Shown one piece after another: positions 34,422-45,785 of a DNA stretch of 64,000 bases; the first letter of the stretch is position 1, and the number at the start of each line of letters is the position of its first letter. Source of the stretch: Setomelanomma holmii. Taxonomy: Eukaryota > Ascomycota > Dothideomycetes > Pleosporales > Phaeosphaeriaceae. Under the pieces are notes generated by a model, which worked only from the letters and a program-made list of their open reading frames with translations, searched no databases and was not told where the DNA came from. The translations under genes and the position numbers were made by a program. The stretch spans positions 14,176 to 78,175 of the forward strand of contig ML978277.1 of NCBI GenBank assembly GCA_010015745.1, given 5' to 3'.

Positions 34422-34454
34422 GACCAGAACGGGCGCTCAACGCCAGCGACCAGC

Positions 34455-34800
34455 GTGCGGGTCTTCTCAGACTTGCAATCAGCGCTGCTGTCGGTGCAGA
34501 GCTTGAGGCTTAGCGCGGGCCATCAGGTGGTGGCGGAGATCTTAAAGAAGCTGCGGATAAACAGTATCACAATGTCCTGGGTCCCAGAGCACTCAGGCAT
34601 CGCAGGGCAACGAAGGAGCCGACAAGCTAGCCAGAAGAGCAATGAAGCCATGGAACCAAGAGCCACTGCAAAGAGACAGGGTGCTGTGGTATCTAGCAAG
34701 GCTGACGCTAAAGAGAGCTACATGTCCGTCGGGGTGTGTGCACCCGCCTGGGAGGGCGCTTGCCCCAGGTTACGTCCTTTCTCTTTCCTCGCGATCTGCC
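34455..34800 (+). pseudogene. LINE (Tad-like) RNase H domain fragment
   Basis: VFSDLQSALLSVQSL carries the second acidic-motif region of an RNase H domain, and SWVPEHSGIAG the His-containing motif. An extra G in GCAGGGCAACG (about 34605) shifts the frame; after it the usual NEGADKLARRA reads on. The reverse transcriptase and endonuclease parts are absent. Confidence 0.75.
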
Positions 34801-36379
34801 TGATTGGGACTAGTGCTTAACCTCATAGTCAGAGCGCTCACGCCTGCCTACTTAAAATAACTCTTCCTCATAGATTCAATGTGACACGATTCTTCTCAAC
34901 CTTGCCCCATTGACACTACGATTACAGCAGGGCCACTTTTGGCAGGATGTGCGGAGACAGACAAGTCCACGCGGAAGATCGACGCACCACTATACCTAGG
35001 AAGATCAGCAGAGCTGTACAATAGGTGCCCATGAGCGGACGAGATTGACAATATCATTCGCCGACTATGGAATCTCTCTGGAACCAGCTAGGTTGCATAT
35101 CATATACAGAATTTTTTAAGAACAGCAGGTAAGTCTTCATAACATATTCCACCAGCAAGCTGCGCAAACGGCGACATTCAAACCCTCTACCTGGCTTCTG
35201 ATGGCTAGGACTTGCGCTCATATGCTTTTACGATAATTTTCTAAGTGCCCCAGGGCAGGTGTCGGAAGGTGCTGGAAGGTGCTGACCCACAGACGCCCAG
35301 CCCTACTGCATGTCACGCTCGCACGGGCGGTGGTACAGAGAAACACAACGACGTGGCACACTGGATGCCTCGAGGCAGGCAAGCAAAATATGATGTCGCA
35401 TGTCGGCATGCAGACTCAGGAACGATGGGTCGATTTTGTTCCTGGAACACGCCCGTTTCTTCAAGTTAACTATCTCGATTGGTGTATATTGCATGAATCT
35501 GTATGATGAGTCCGTCCGTCAGTTAACAAGATCTCTCATACTCCGCCCGAAATCCAGGAAAGGCACTTACGCCAGAAAAGTGATAGACTCTTCATAGCTT
35601 GAGCGTGTGGATACTCTTTTTTGTTGCACAGCACAACAGCGGCTTTGATTTGGTGAGAGGCAGACATGCAAGTCCGTCGGTGCAAATTGCGGTAAAACAA
35701 ATCACGGGCCGAAGGTCTGTACATAGACAAAACTCTATACGTTCGCCCAGCTGCTGTGATTAGTGTAGTGAGTTCAGACTGCCCTCACCTTACACCAGCC
35801 AATAAGATCAGTACACGACCACGGTCCTTATCGCACGTTGTATGTGTATCGCATGCCTTTCAGCTCGCAAGGCACGAGGTGGCGCAGGAGCACGACCGGC
35901 AGAGAGCAAAGTATTACGCCAAAAGCGGCTTGCTTTGCCGTCGCCTAGCCAGGACAGCGAGGAACTGCTTATCTTTCGTATTGCAAATAGCTTCATCCAG
36001 CAATTCCACACCGCCAAGGCTCCTGAAGCGGCGAGATGAAGCTCTAGATCTCTAGATCTGACGCCACCACGATCGTGGCTGACTGTGGGTCCATCTGTCT
36101 CGTTTGTTTTGCCTCAAGTGTTGGCCCATGGACCAGGATAGATAAGAGTCGCACAACAAGCATCGCCCACAAAGGGGCCGGCGGAGCTACCGCAATCTAC
36201 AATAGGGCTTTCAAGATCTCCCATTGTGGGCGTATGTTACTGGCGTTGACCCAGCTTTCAATCAACTTCTCTTGCCCTTCCTTCAGGCTCTGCCCGAGTA
36301 ACCGGACTTCATTTACCAAAGGTTCCATTTGCCCTTAGGTTCCCGACCCTTCGACAGCCTTTCGGAAATACCGGCCACC
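34801..36379. other. Region without recognisable genes upstream of the ammonium transporter
   Basis: Many short overlapping ORFs on both strands, none with a motif I recognise. The last few hundred bases should hold the ammonium transporter promoter; GATA cores occur (for example GATAAG near 36141), as expected under AreA-type nitrogen control, but such short sites are common by chance. Confidence 0.4.
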
Positions 36380-38095
36380 ATGTCATACTCGTGGACCGGT
36401 CCTCCGACCCAGTTTAACGGCACCGATTCCGGCACTGGTGGTGACTCTAGTAAGTAGTTCCTTCGAGATACTACTGCGCACGTGCCGAGCGCTTCACCCA
36501 TACCTCATGCAGCGTTCTGTGCCAGAATCAATCGCGCAGCCTGCAGAAATGAACACACTGACCAGAAAATCTACAGCCATCGAGAACTTGAACCAATGGT
36601 ATCAGTCGGGTGATCAGGCTTTCATTATCGTGGCCTCAGCCATGGTCTTGGTTATGGTTCCAGGCCTTGCGTTTCTCTACTCTGGTCTCGCTCGCAGAAA
36701 GTCAGCCCTTGCGCTCATCTGGGCCTGCATGTTCTCATGTTCTGTCGTTACATTCCAATGGTATTTCTGGGGCTACTCGCTGGCTTTCGGTCCCGCCACT
36801 AATGGATTCATTGGTGGCCTCGACGAGTTCGGCCTCAAGGGTGTGCTTGCTCGTCCGAGTCAAGGAAGCCCATTGATTCCAGAACTACTATATTCTTTTT
36901 ATCAGGTATAATCCTTTCCAGCTTCTTTAGGCGAGCGTACTCTAATATCGCTACTAGTTACAATTCTGCGCTGTTACTGCTGCCATTGTCGTCGGTGCCC
37001 AAGCCGAGCGCGGTCGCTTGATCCCCATGATGATCTTCATTTGGATCTGGGCTACAATCGTATACTGCCCTATGGCATACTGGGCGTGGAATGTGAACGG
37101 TTGGTTCTTTGCGTGGGGTGGCCTTGACTATGCTGGTGGAGGTCCAGTCGAAATCGGCTCTGGTTGCTCAGCTTTGGCCTACTCATGGATCCTTGGACGT
37201 CGCCAGGAGAAGATGATGCTTAACTTCCGTCCCCATAACGTCTCTATGGTCACTCTCGGCACCGTCTTTCTCTGGTTCGGTTGGTTGGGCTTTAACGGTG
37301 GTTCGGCCTTTGGTGCCAACCTCCGTGCAGTTATGGCCTGCTGGAATAGCAACTTGACTGCGATGTTCGCGGCTGGGACTTGGGTTTTCCTTGATTGGCG
37401 CCTGGCCCGCAAGTGGTCTATGGTCGGTTGGTGCTCCGGTTGTATTTGCGGACTTGTCGCTGCCACTCCTGCCTCTGGTTACATTCCTCTGTGGGCCAGC
37501 GTCGTTCTTGGCATCACCACTGGTATCGTATGCAATTATGCCACTAAAAGTACGTCTAGGCTCGTTAAATCCTTAATTTCTATCCGCTAACATACCCCTA
37601 GTCAAGTACATAATCAAGATTGACGACTCTCTCGATGTTTTCGGTGAGCACGGCGTTGCTGGCATGGTAGGACTCTTCTTTAACGGCATCTTTGGTGCAG
37701 ACTACATCATCGGTCTTGACGGTGTGAACAACGGCATTGCAGGTGGTGCAATCACCGGCACGCCTTCTACCATCTACAAACAGATTGCCTACATCATCGC
37801 CTGCACCGCTTACTCTTTCGTCGTTAGCGCCGCTATCGCTTTCGTCATCAACAAGATTCCTGGGCTCCATCTCCGTGCTTCTGAAGAGGCAGAGCTTTTG
37901 GGTATGGATGACGACCAACTTGGTGAATTCGCATACGACTATGTTGAGATCCGCCGTGACTACCTCGCATGGACACCGGCTAAGGGCGAGCCTCTCGACG
38001 GCGAGCATTCTGTTCCTCAGGGCGAGCGCCATGGTATTCCACAACACAGCCAAATGTTCGAAGGTAAAGCACTCAACGAGAATTCAGGTCACTAG
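36380..38095 (+). CDS. Ammonium transporter, Mep1/Mep3 (MeaA) type
   Basis: Four exons: 36380-36449, 36577-36905, 36958-37549 and 37602-38095; introns 127, 52 and 52 nt; 494 residues. The N-terminus MSYSWTGPPTQFNGTDSGTGGDS matches fungal Mep proteins, and the 11 TM helices of the Amt/Mep/Rh fold are readable (AMVLVMVPGLAFLYSGLARR, WIWATIVYCPMAYWAW, FGEHGVAGMVGLFFNGIFG). The conducting twin-His pair is asymmetric: the second is His (about 347, FGEHGVAG), the first is Glu (about 198, GGPVEIGSG). In yeast, Glu there separates Mep1/Mep3 from the sensor Mep2. The cytoplasmic tail is about 60 residues. It mediates NH4+ uptake at the plasma membrane, normally nitrogen-repressed through GATA factors. 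No lesion is visible, so it is probably functional. Confidence 0.93.
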
Positions 38096-38349
38096 CACAC
38101 CGGTATTGCTAGCGATCGTCATGAAGTTGCTATAGATGTATAGTATGAGAAGTACAGTTAGTCTAAGCCTTGCAACGCTCATATAAATTGCTTGTATCTT
38201 TAGTAGCTTGTCTAGAGTTTTAAGATACTATCCATAACGTACCTTACGAGCAAGCCGCTACTACGGGCGAACTACTACTCTACGCTAAGACTACACTAAA
38301 ACCTACTCTTGCGCATAGCAGAAACGTACCTTAATAGTTCTCTACAGTA
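38096..38349. other. 3' flank of the ammonium transporter with a possible repeat relic
   Basis: From 38236 the sequence TAACGTACCTTACGAGC, with a later GGGCGAACTACTAC, loosely resembles the pogo end TAACGTACTCCACGGGCGAG and may be a very decayed terminus. Nothing else is seen. Confidence 0.35.
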
Positions 38350-38552
38350 ACGTACTCCACGGGCGAGCTGATCACACGGACGAGCTAATCACACGGGCGA
38401 GCCCCCACCAAAATCTACCGTACCACACAGTAGAAACGCGATGTCTCAACACTCTAACAAGCTACCAGCTTTAAAAGAGGCTCGAATACAGCTTGCGCTC
38501 CAGGCTATCAAACAAGACGCGACTCTCTCTCAGCGACGCGCTGCAGCTATCT

Positions 38553-38742
38553 TGTCACGGTTTGAGAGTCTCTCTTGCCTCACGTGCAGTGGCACCTCAC
38601 CTCTGATGAGACGATGCTGCCTTTCCTGCAGTAGCGCTGTTTACAGCCCTCACTCATATATACTGTTTGTAGATTCATACAATACAACCTCAGTTCAATC
38701 CTTCAATTCTTCCTGCATGCGCACTGTTCACCCATCGCAACA
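38553..38742. mobile_element. Solo LTR (family b), 190 bp, TSD TATCT
   Basis: Starts TGTCACGGTTTGAGAGTC and ends ATCGCAACA. The perfect duplication TATCT is at 38548-38552 and 38743-38747. It interrupts pogo copy A at a point where copy B reads straight through. Relatives are at 61340, 61761 (inverted) and 62207. Confidence 0.88.
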
Positions 38743-40424
38743 TATCTACAACGTTTCCTAAAGTACACTAAGTACGCGACACGCTGGAATTCCCTTTTGA
38801 CACGATTGCGCGCCTAACTCAGCAAACCTTCGTCTAACTAAGGCGGAGGTGATCGTTCAGCATATACTTGACCTTGACGCGCAAGGATTCCTACTCTAGC
38901 TTGCTGCTGTCAAGGACATGACTGATTCACTGCGCAAGAAGCGTGGCCAACGGCTAGTAGGCATTTAACTCGGCTGGGACTTTTGTTAAAGGCCACCCTA
39001 AGCTCAAAGTCAAATTCAATCACAAGTACAACTACAACAGAGCTCTCTGCGAAGATCTTAAGACTATATGAGGCTGGTTCTAACTTGTAGAGAACACAAA
39101 GGCTAAGTACAGTATCCTTAATAAAGACACCTACAACTTTGATAAGTCTGGCTTCATGATAGGCGTGATATTGACTAGAGCAGTGGTCACAGGCTCTAAG
39201 CGTCAAGGACGGCTGAAGACAGTACAGCAGGGTAATTGAGAGTAGACTATAGTGATCTAAGGCATCAACGCAACTAGGTGGGCAATCCAACTCTTTGTCA
39301 TCTTCTAGGGCAAGAACTACCTCACCGCCTGGTACTAGGAGGAGAATCTACCGTCTGATTAGGTTATTGTAGTCTCTGAGAACGGCTGGATGACAAATAA
39401 GCTTGGTCTGCAGTAGTTGAAGCACTTTGATGCTCATATAAAAAAACGTACTGTTAGCACAGTACGTTTGCTTGTTATTAACAGCCACAAGAGCTACAAC
39501 TCGCTTGATTTCTAGCAGTACTGCAAGGATAACAAGATTATCACTCCCTACATGCCTTCTCACTTGTCGCACCTCCTGCAGCCTCTTAACGTAGGTTGTT
39601 TCTTGCTGTTAAAGAAGGCGTATAGCTGCTAAGCTAAGAACATGATACGCAGCAAGATTAACTATATTACTAAACTTAAGTTCTTACTCTGCTTTATTGC
39701 TGCTTTTAAGGACTTAATTACTAAAAGCAATATTCAGGGAGGCTTTCAAGCGCTAGCTTAGTTCTACTTAACCTAGAGGCAGTGATATTAAAGATAGACG
39801 TCCACCTTTTTACGCCTACACCACCTACCTTTAATAATGCTTCTTAGGAGTTAAAGTCACTAAGTAATACCCTAGAATTTAGGTCGCAATCAAAGCTGAT
39901 TTGAGAGAGAATTCAGAGACATGCAGGCAGCTTGCCTACATTAATAGTTGATGCTCTCAAAAAGCTCTTGAAAGGCGCAGAGATAATATCGCATTCCTTA
40001 GTGTTAGTGCGCAACTAAGTTAAGGAGCTTCAGGCAGCTAATGAGGCTGCCTGGCGCTGTAAAGCACGCAAGAGAAAACGTATACAGGCAGAGGGTATTC
40101 TTACAGCTAAAGAAGGCGTGCGCTTAACCACCTTAAAGGAGTTTGCAGCGCGTAGTGATAGAAAGAAGGCGAAGAAGAGCACTCGTGCTAAGAGCAGTAA
40201 GCTAACTCAAAGGCGCTGTGGACGCTGCAGCAAGACTAGGCACAACTCGCGCACATGCAAACAAGAAGCAGAAATAGTCTCTGACTAATATAGACTACTG
40301 TGCAGTACTGTACAGAACCGTTTTCTACTGTTGAGGTGCGTTTTCTACTGTGTGGTACGATAGATTTTAGTGGGGGCTTGGCAGAGTGATCAGCTCGTCC
40401 GTGTGATTAGCTCGCCTGTGGAGT

Positions 40425-40604
40425 TGTCAGATAGAACGAGCTAAAGTGAGGTCGGATCTGTACAATCGAGTAGGGACCACTTAGCTTGGCGCACTAGCTG
40501 AGAACACCAAATCATCTGAACCTAGAGAGACACCATCACGAACAATCAATCATCAGTCATCCCACGATTCCATCGCACCCATCAAGGACACCGTGAATCT
40601 GACA
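40425..40604. mobile_element. Solo LTR (family e), 180 bp, TSD GGAGT
   Basis: Starts TGTCAGATAGAACGAGC and ends GTGAATCTGACA. GGAGT repeats at 40420-40424 and 40605-40609. It is inserted in the right terminal repeat of pogo copy A. The same LTR, inverted, bounds the Copia element at 45186-45368. Confidence 0.9.
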
Positions 40605-40615
40605 GGAGTACCTTA

Positions 40616-42910
40616 ACGTACTCCACGGGCGAGTCGCCCACCTTGCCAAGACCCCACCAAAATCTACCGTCACCTACAGTAGAAACGCGATAACTCTACA
40701 ACACAACAAGCTACCAGTTTCAAAAGAGGCTTAAGTGTAGCTTGCGCTAGAGGCTATCAAACAAGACGCAAACCTCTCAGAACAACGCGCTGCTACTATC
40801 TACGAAGTTTCTTAAAAGATACTTGCTAAATAACGCGCTAGAAAGCAGTATTAACGCGATTGTGCGCCTGACTTAGCAAACCTTTATCTAACAGAGGCGG
40901 AGGTGATTGTTCAGTATATACTTGACCTTGACGCGCAAGGATTTCCTCTCTAGCTTGCTGCTGTCCAGGATATAGCTGGTCTACTGCGCAAGGAGTGTGG
41001 CTAACAGCTGGTTAGCGTCAACTAGGCTTGGACCCTTATTAAAGGCTGCCCTAAGCTTAAAGTTAGTTTCAATCGCAAGTACGACTACAAGAGAGCTCTC
41101 TGCGAAGATCCTAAGAAGGTACAAGACTGGTTCTGACTTGTAGAGAACATAAAGGCAAAGCACGGCATCTTTAATAAAGATACCCACAACTTTGACAAGT
41201 TTGGCTTCATAATAGGCATGATATCAACTAGAGCAGTAGTCACAGGCTCTGAGCGTTAAGGACGGCTGAAGACAGTACAGCAGGGTAATCGAGAGTGGAC
41301 TACCGTGATCTAAGGCATCAATGCAACTGTTACGAACAAAGGAAACGACTGGCAAGGAATACATAGGGCACACGGGATGACGCAAGACTTGCATGACCCC
41401 CACTGGAAGTCACGTGACCATATCCCGCCAAGAGCCAACATCCTGCCAAGCCTGGGATAGTTACTATCTCTAGGAAGGCTGCTATCCTAACCATCCCTAG
41501 ATGTACAAGATTCCTAGGAGAAATAGGATGTCACCCTAAGTATATAGATGAAACTGATAGCCTCCTGTAGACTATCGTGTTCAACTTCGTATTAGCAATT
41601 AATTATTGTTCTCACAAAACCTAATACTCTTTTCAGACGCACTATTGTACTGTCTTAGTATTGAACTCTAACTGTCCATCCACAAGTCTCTTGCTCTATC
41701 CTCGAGAACCAACCGCTAGACCTAACACAGATACCCTTCTGTACAGGCCTTCACAGCAACTAGGTGGGCGATCCCACCCTTTATTATCTTCTAGGGCAAG
41801 AACCACCTCTCCGCCTGGTACCAGGAGCCTGATCTACCTAGCGATTAGGTTATTGCAGTCTCTGAGAACGGCTGGACGACAAATGCGCTTGGCCTGGAGT
41901 GGTTGAAGCACTTTGACACTCATACAAAAAACCGTACTGTTAGCATAGTATGATTGCTTATTATTAACGGCCACAAGAGCTACAACTCGCTTAACTTCCA
42001 GCAGTACTGCAAGAAGAATAAGGTTATCACTCTCTGTATAAGTCCTCAGTTGTTGCACCTTCTGCAGCCTCTTGATATAGGTTGCTTCTCGCCAATAAAA
42101 AAGTTGTATAGGTGCTAAGCTAAAAACCTAATGCGTAATAGGATCACTTATATTATTAAACTTGAGTTCCTGCCCTACTTTATTGCTACTTTTAAGAAGT
42201 CCTTTACCAAAAGCAATATGAAGAGAGGCTTTTAAGGCGCTAGCTTAGTTCTACTTAACCTAGAGGCAGTGATATCAAAGATAGACGTCTGCCTTTGTAC
42301 GCCTACACCACCTACTATCAACGACGCTCCTTAGGTGTCTAGAACCTTTAGTAATACCCTAGAATTTAGGTCGTAAACGAAGCTGATTTAATAGAGGATG
42401 CAGAGGCATGTACATAGCTCGCCCTCATTAATAGTTGAGGCTCTTAAAAAGTTCTTAAAAGGCGTTGCAATAATAGCGCATCATTTAGTGTTAATAACTG
42501 AGCGCAACGCAGAGCTTCACGCAGCTAATGAGGCTGCATTATGCTGTAAATTACACAAGAGAAAGCGTTTACAGGCAGAGGGAGTTCTTGCAGCTGAAGA
42601 GGGTGTGCGCTTAACTACCTTGAAGGAGTTTACAGCACGTAGTGATAGGAAGAGGGCAAAGAAGAGGGCAAAGAAGAGCGCGTGCGCTAAGGGCAGTAAG
42701 CTGATTTAAAGGCGCTGTGGACGCTGCGGCGAGGCTGGGCACAACTCGCGCACATGTAAACAAGAAGCAGAAATAGTTTCTGGTTAACATAGAGTACTGT
42801 GCAGCACCGTACAGGACTGTCTTCTACTGTACAGAACCGTTTTCAACTGTAGGTAACAGCAGATTTTGGTGGGGTCTTGGCAAGGTGGGTGACTCGCCTT
42901 TGGAGTACGT
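40616..42910 (+). mobile_element. pogo/Tan1-like transposon copy B, with one solo LTR inside
   Basis: Starts ACGTACTCCACGGGCGAG right after the TA at 40614-40615, which also ends copy A; ends TGGAGTACGT before TA 42911-42912. The relic translates as CENP-B-like LTEAEVIVQYILDLDAQGF, FNKDTHNFDKFGFIIGMIS, DDE-core GKNHLSAWYQEPDLP, LLIINGHKSYNSL, LLHLLQPLDIGCFSPIKK and C-terminal CGRCGEAGHNSRTCKQE, a CCHC zinc knuckle. The last 103 residues before the stop preceding the knuckle (42398-42709) are an open lysine-rich coiled region. Stops replace Gln in GSER*GR, VI*GINAT and F*GKNH. Confidence 0.87.
41328..41755. mobile_element. Solo LTR (family d), 428 bp, TSD GCAAC
   Basis: Starts TGTTACGAACAAAGGAAAC and ends GGCCTTCACA. 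The perfect repeat GCAAC is at 41323-41327 and 41756-41760. Host reading GINAT|RWAIPPF is restored across it in comparison with copies A and C. It is the longest LTR in the window. Confidence 0.88.
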
Positions 42911-42912
42911 TA

Positions 42913-45368
42913 AGCGTTCTGTGCCTCCATTTTGTGCTTGTGTATTAGGTGCAGAAGGCTCCACAATTATGCCCTAGGTAGCTAACCGCCTCTTAACTTC
43001 TAGTTTGACTGTAGTGATTTCATTGTCTGCCTCTGATAGTTTTGACTAAAATGTTGTAGTAGTTCTTGAGAAATAGTATGAGGGTAGAGAGCGTCTTGAT
43101 AACTGACTTCGCTGATCAGTTGTCCGTAAAGTAGAGGTCCCACCGCAGCTTGGAGAACTTCTCTGTAACCAACATCTGGCTCTTCTCCTTAGTGACTGCT
43201 TGGTGCTTATATGAGTGGAAGTCGACACTGAGCCTCTCTTCTAGTCTGTTGTTGTTGATTCGTAGGGTACAGCTTATTTGTCGTCTTGATTTCGCTCTCC
43301 CACAGGAGTTACACTCCACAGTTGTGATGCCCTTGATGCGCACCCCCGAAGCTTGCTGCACAAGGTGCTTGATAGATGCTAGGCTAGGGTGACCTAGTCT
43401 CTTGTGCTATAGCAAGGCTGTAACTCTCTGTAGTCCCTGTTTTGTTCTTGTTGTGGTCTTGCGTGTATGAAAAGAGGCAGATAGTAGCAGATCGTATTCT
43501 AGCACCCACTGTCCGTGCATCTCGGTCACAATTCCTATAATTCTGTTCTCAGCTCCTCACAGAGAGGTTGGGTTTGATCATGTATCCTACTAAATCCCTT
43601 TGTGCCTTAACAGTCAGAATGATACCAGGTTGCACAGCAGGTCTGGGCAGATAGCCACATCCTGCAGTGTCAACCTGGTTGTTATGTTGTTGTTGTTGTT
43701 CTTCAAGATCAGGTCAATCGACCCATATCTCTTGATCTACACCTTCGAACTCCCAGCCTAAATATAGTCTCTGGGTATTGGTCGTCAGAAACTGTAGACG
43801 CGGTCAGGGTCGTTTGTGATGTAGCAAGTTGATCCTGAATCAAGGATAAACGACTTTCGCAGTAGGTAGTTAGTGGCAGCTTCTTCGCCTGCCGCTATAT
43901 TGAAAGCTGCTTTGATAGCAGTAATCGCCCAGCCCTCTAGTTAGTCTTTGGGGATCTCAGGCGTTAGCGTATGTGATTATTTCATAACTAGTGTTCTTAA
44001 TCAGGTTCTGCTTTGTCTACGAATTAGCTCTTGAAACGTTGTATCTTTCTTACGTCTGAATTAAATAAGCTTGTTAATAGTCCTATTTAGTCTCTACCAC
44101 TTAGAAGCTTTGTCTAGATAAACATAATAGCAGTTCCTTATTGTGTAGCGTTGTCTACATGCAGGGCATTGTGCTCCCTATATAGTAGCAGGCGCTTGAT
44201 CTGAAGGCCGCTTAAGCGTGGTGGTTTTCCTACCTGCTGTACGTTAATTACAGGGTCTGCCCTAGTTGTTTTAAAGTGACGCGCTTTCAGCAGGATAGGT
44301 GTCTCTATCTTTGCTCTAGGTGGATACACCACCTTCAGCAAGAAAAGACGCATTATTAGCAACAAATACTTTGTGCTTCTCTAATCTAAGGGGATGATTT
44401 ATCATCATATGCTCTCAGAAGCGTTGTATTATCTCCTTCCTATCTATGCTAGTTACGAATTAACTATTGTCTTAAAAAGTTGTAGACTATATAGAAGTAA
44501 CCTTGTTCACAGCGTTAATGAAATGTTTTATAATTACGTTGATATGTGACACTTCGCAACTTGAAAGGCTTCCGCCTCAGCAGCTGCTTTGTCATACTCA
44601 GCCAGCCACGTGTCCTACTGTCAAAGGGTTCTCATTAGCTTGAGTGCTGCACAGTATCATATGCGTCCTTGTTCTTGTTCCAATTAGTCGCTTATGCTAA
44701 TAGTCTTCTGCAGATCACTGATCTACTGTCGTATAGACTTCTCTGGTAGGCAACACGTGCGTAGCAATTGCGGCGACACTGTTGACTGTATAAACGCGAC
44801 GATGTGTTGAAGGCTTGATTGCTCCATCTTGTATTCGTGTCAGACGCTTTTGTATTGTTTAAGTAGGATCTTGTAGTATTCAAGGTCTTCTCTAAACGCC
44901 TTCTAGCCTGTTGCTGATAATTCAGTCAGTCTTGTTAGGACTTTGATGTTTGCAGCAGGCATGTAATCAGCAGCAAGTAGAGCCTGTATTAGCAATAGTT
45001 TAGAGATTAATAGCGTAGTTGAGTTTAGGTTAACGTTTCCCTAGATACTGTATACCACGCATCTTGCTTAGTTGTGTCCTCCACCCTGTGGTCAGCGGAG
45101 TTAGTCAGACGCACAGTAGGGTCGCGATTGTCACAATTAGAGGTTTGCGCCATAATGTATAGGTTGAGGCAGTGAGACTCTTAATTGTCAGATTCACGGT
45201 GTCCTTGATAGGTGCGATGGAATCGCGGGATAATTGATGATTGATTGTTTTGTGATTATGTGTCTCTCTAGGTTCAGATGATTTGGTGTTCTCAGCTAGT
45301 GCGCCAAGCTAAGTGGTCCCTGTTCGAATGTACAGATCCGACCTCACTTTAGCTCGTTCTATCTGACA
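42913..45368 (-). mobile_element. Ty1/Copia retrotransposon, 5' part only (LTR, gag, protease, start of integrase)
   Basis: The 5' LTR (family e, minus orientation) is 45368-45186. Down the minus strand come a degenerate gag starting near MAQTSNCDNRDPTVRL (about 45150), a protease-like region (about 43840), and the integrase start: QQASGVRIKGITTVECNSC with the paired Cys of the HHCC finger, and VDFHSYKHQAVTKEKSQML (43361-43116). Reverse transcriptase, RNase H and the 3' LTR are missing; the sequence ends against pogo copy B. Many stops. Confidence 0.75.
45186..45368 (-). repeat. 5' LTR of the truncated Copia element (family e)
   Basis: TGTCAGATTCACGGTG ... TTCTATCTGACA on the plus strand, the reverse complement of the solo LTR at 40425-40604 with a few differences. 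No matching duplication around it, as expected for an element that lost its other end. Confidence 0.85.
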
Positions 45369-45785
45369 AGAGTAGGTAATCTAGCAGTCTTTATTTAGTT
45401 CTAGGTGCTCCAAATTGAAGTAGTTGCAGTGCCTAATAGAGTGAGAAGTCTTGTCATTGCGTTCTCTACTACTAGCAGAAGTAGTAGGGACAGTAGAAGT
45501 CTTGTTGCGAGAGGCAATCTAGAAGAGCATGCGCTTCCTCTTAGCTTGTTTTGTAATGTGAAGGTCTTAGCAAGGTCTTTGTTAACACAGCAGAGAGTGT
45601 CTTCTACTAAGGCTATAAGTTAATCAAGAGTCTAAGAGCTATCTTACCAGAGGTTATCGTTTTAAGCCTTTATCTAGTCTAACAAGACTTTGTCAAGACC
45701 TTAGAGAAAGTAAATAATTATAATGTGAACGCAGCTATCTAAAGCAGATAATATAGATTAAGATGCTTACTTCTAGCTAACTATA
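45369..45785. other. Spacer between Copia and pogo copy C
   Basis: A 72-codon open frame lies on plus (45405-45623), and the opposite strand also reads openly and is Leu-rich. I recognise no family. Likely eroded repeat sequence. Confidence 0.35.

Larger units (their letters stand above)
38350..40613 (+). mobile_element. pogo/Tan1-like transposon copy A (degenerate), with two solo LTRs inside
   Basis: Begins TA|ACGTACTCCACGGGCGAG and ends in GGAGTACCT|TA. A transposase relic reads throughout: LEHIY-type psq region (38530), TEAEVIVQHILDLDAQG (38840-38885), WLVENTKAKYSILNKDTYNF (39085-39140), LLVINSHKSYNSLDF-type core (39470-39510), MPSHLSHLLQPLNVGCF (39550-39602), and a final zinc knuckle RRCGRCSKTRHNSRTCKQEA (40212-40270). 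Stops are mostly TAG or TAA where CAG or CAA is expected. Without the LTRs and their TSDs the copy is about 1.88 kb. Confidence 0.85.
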
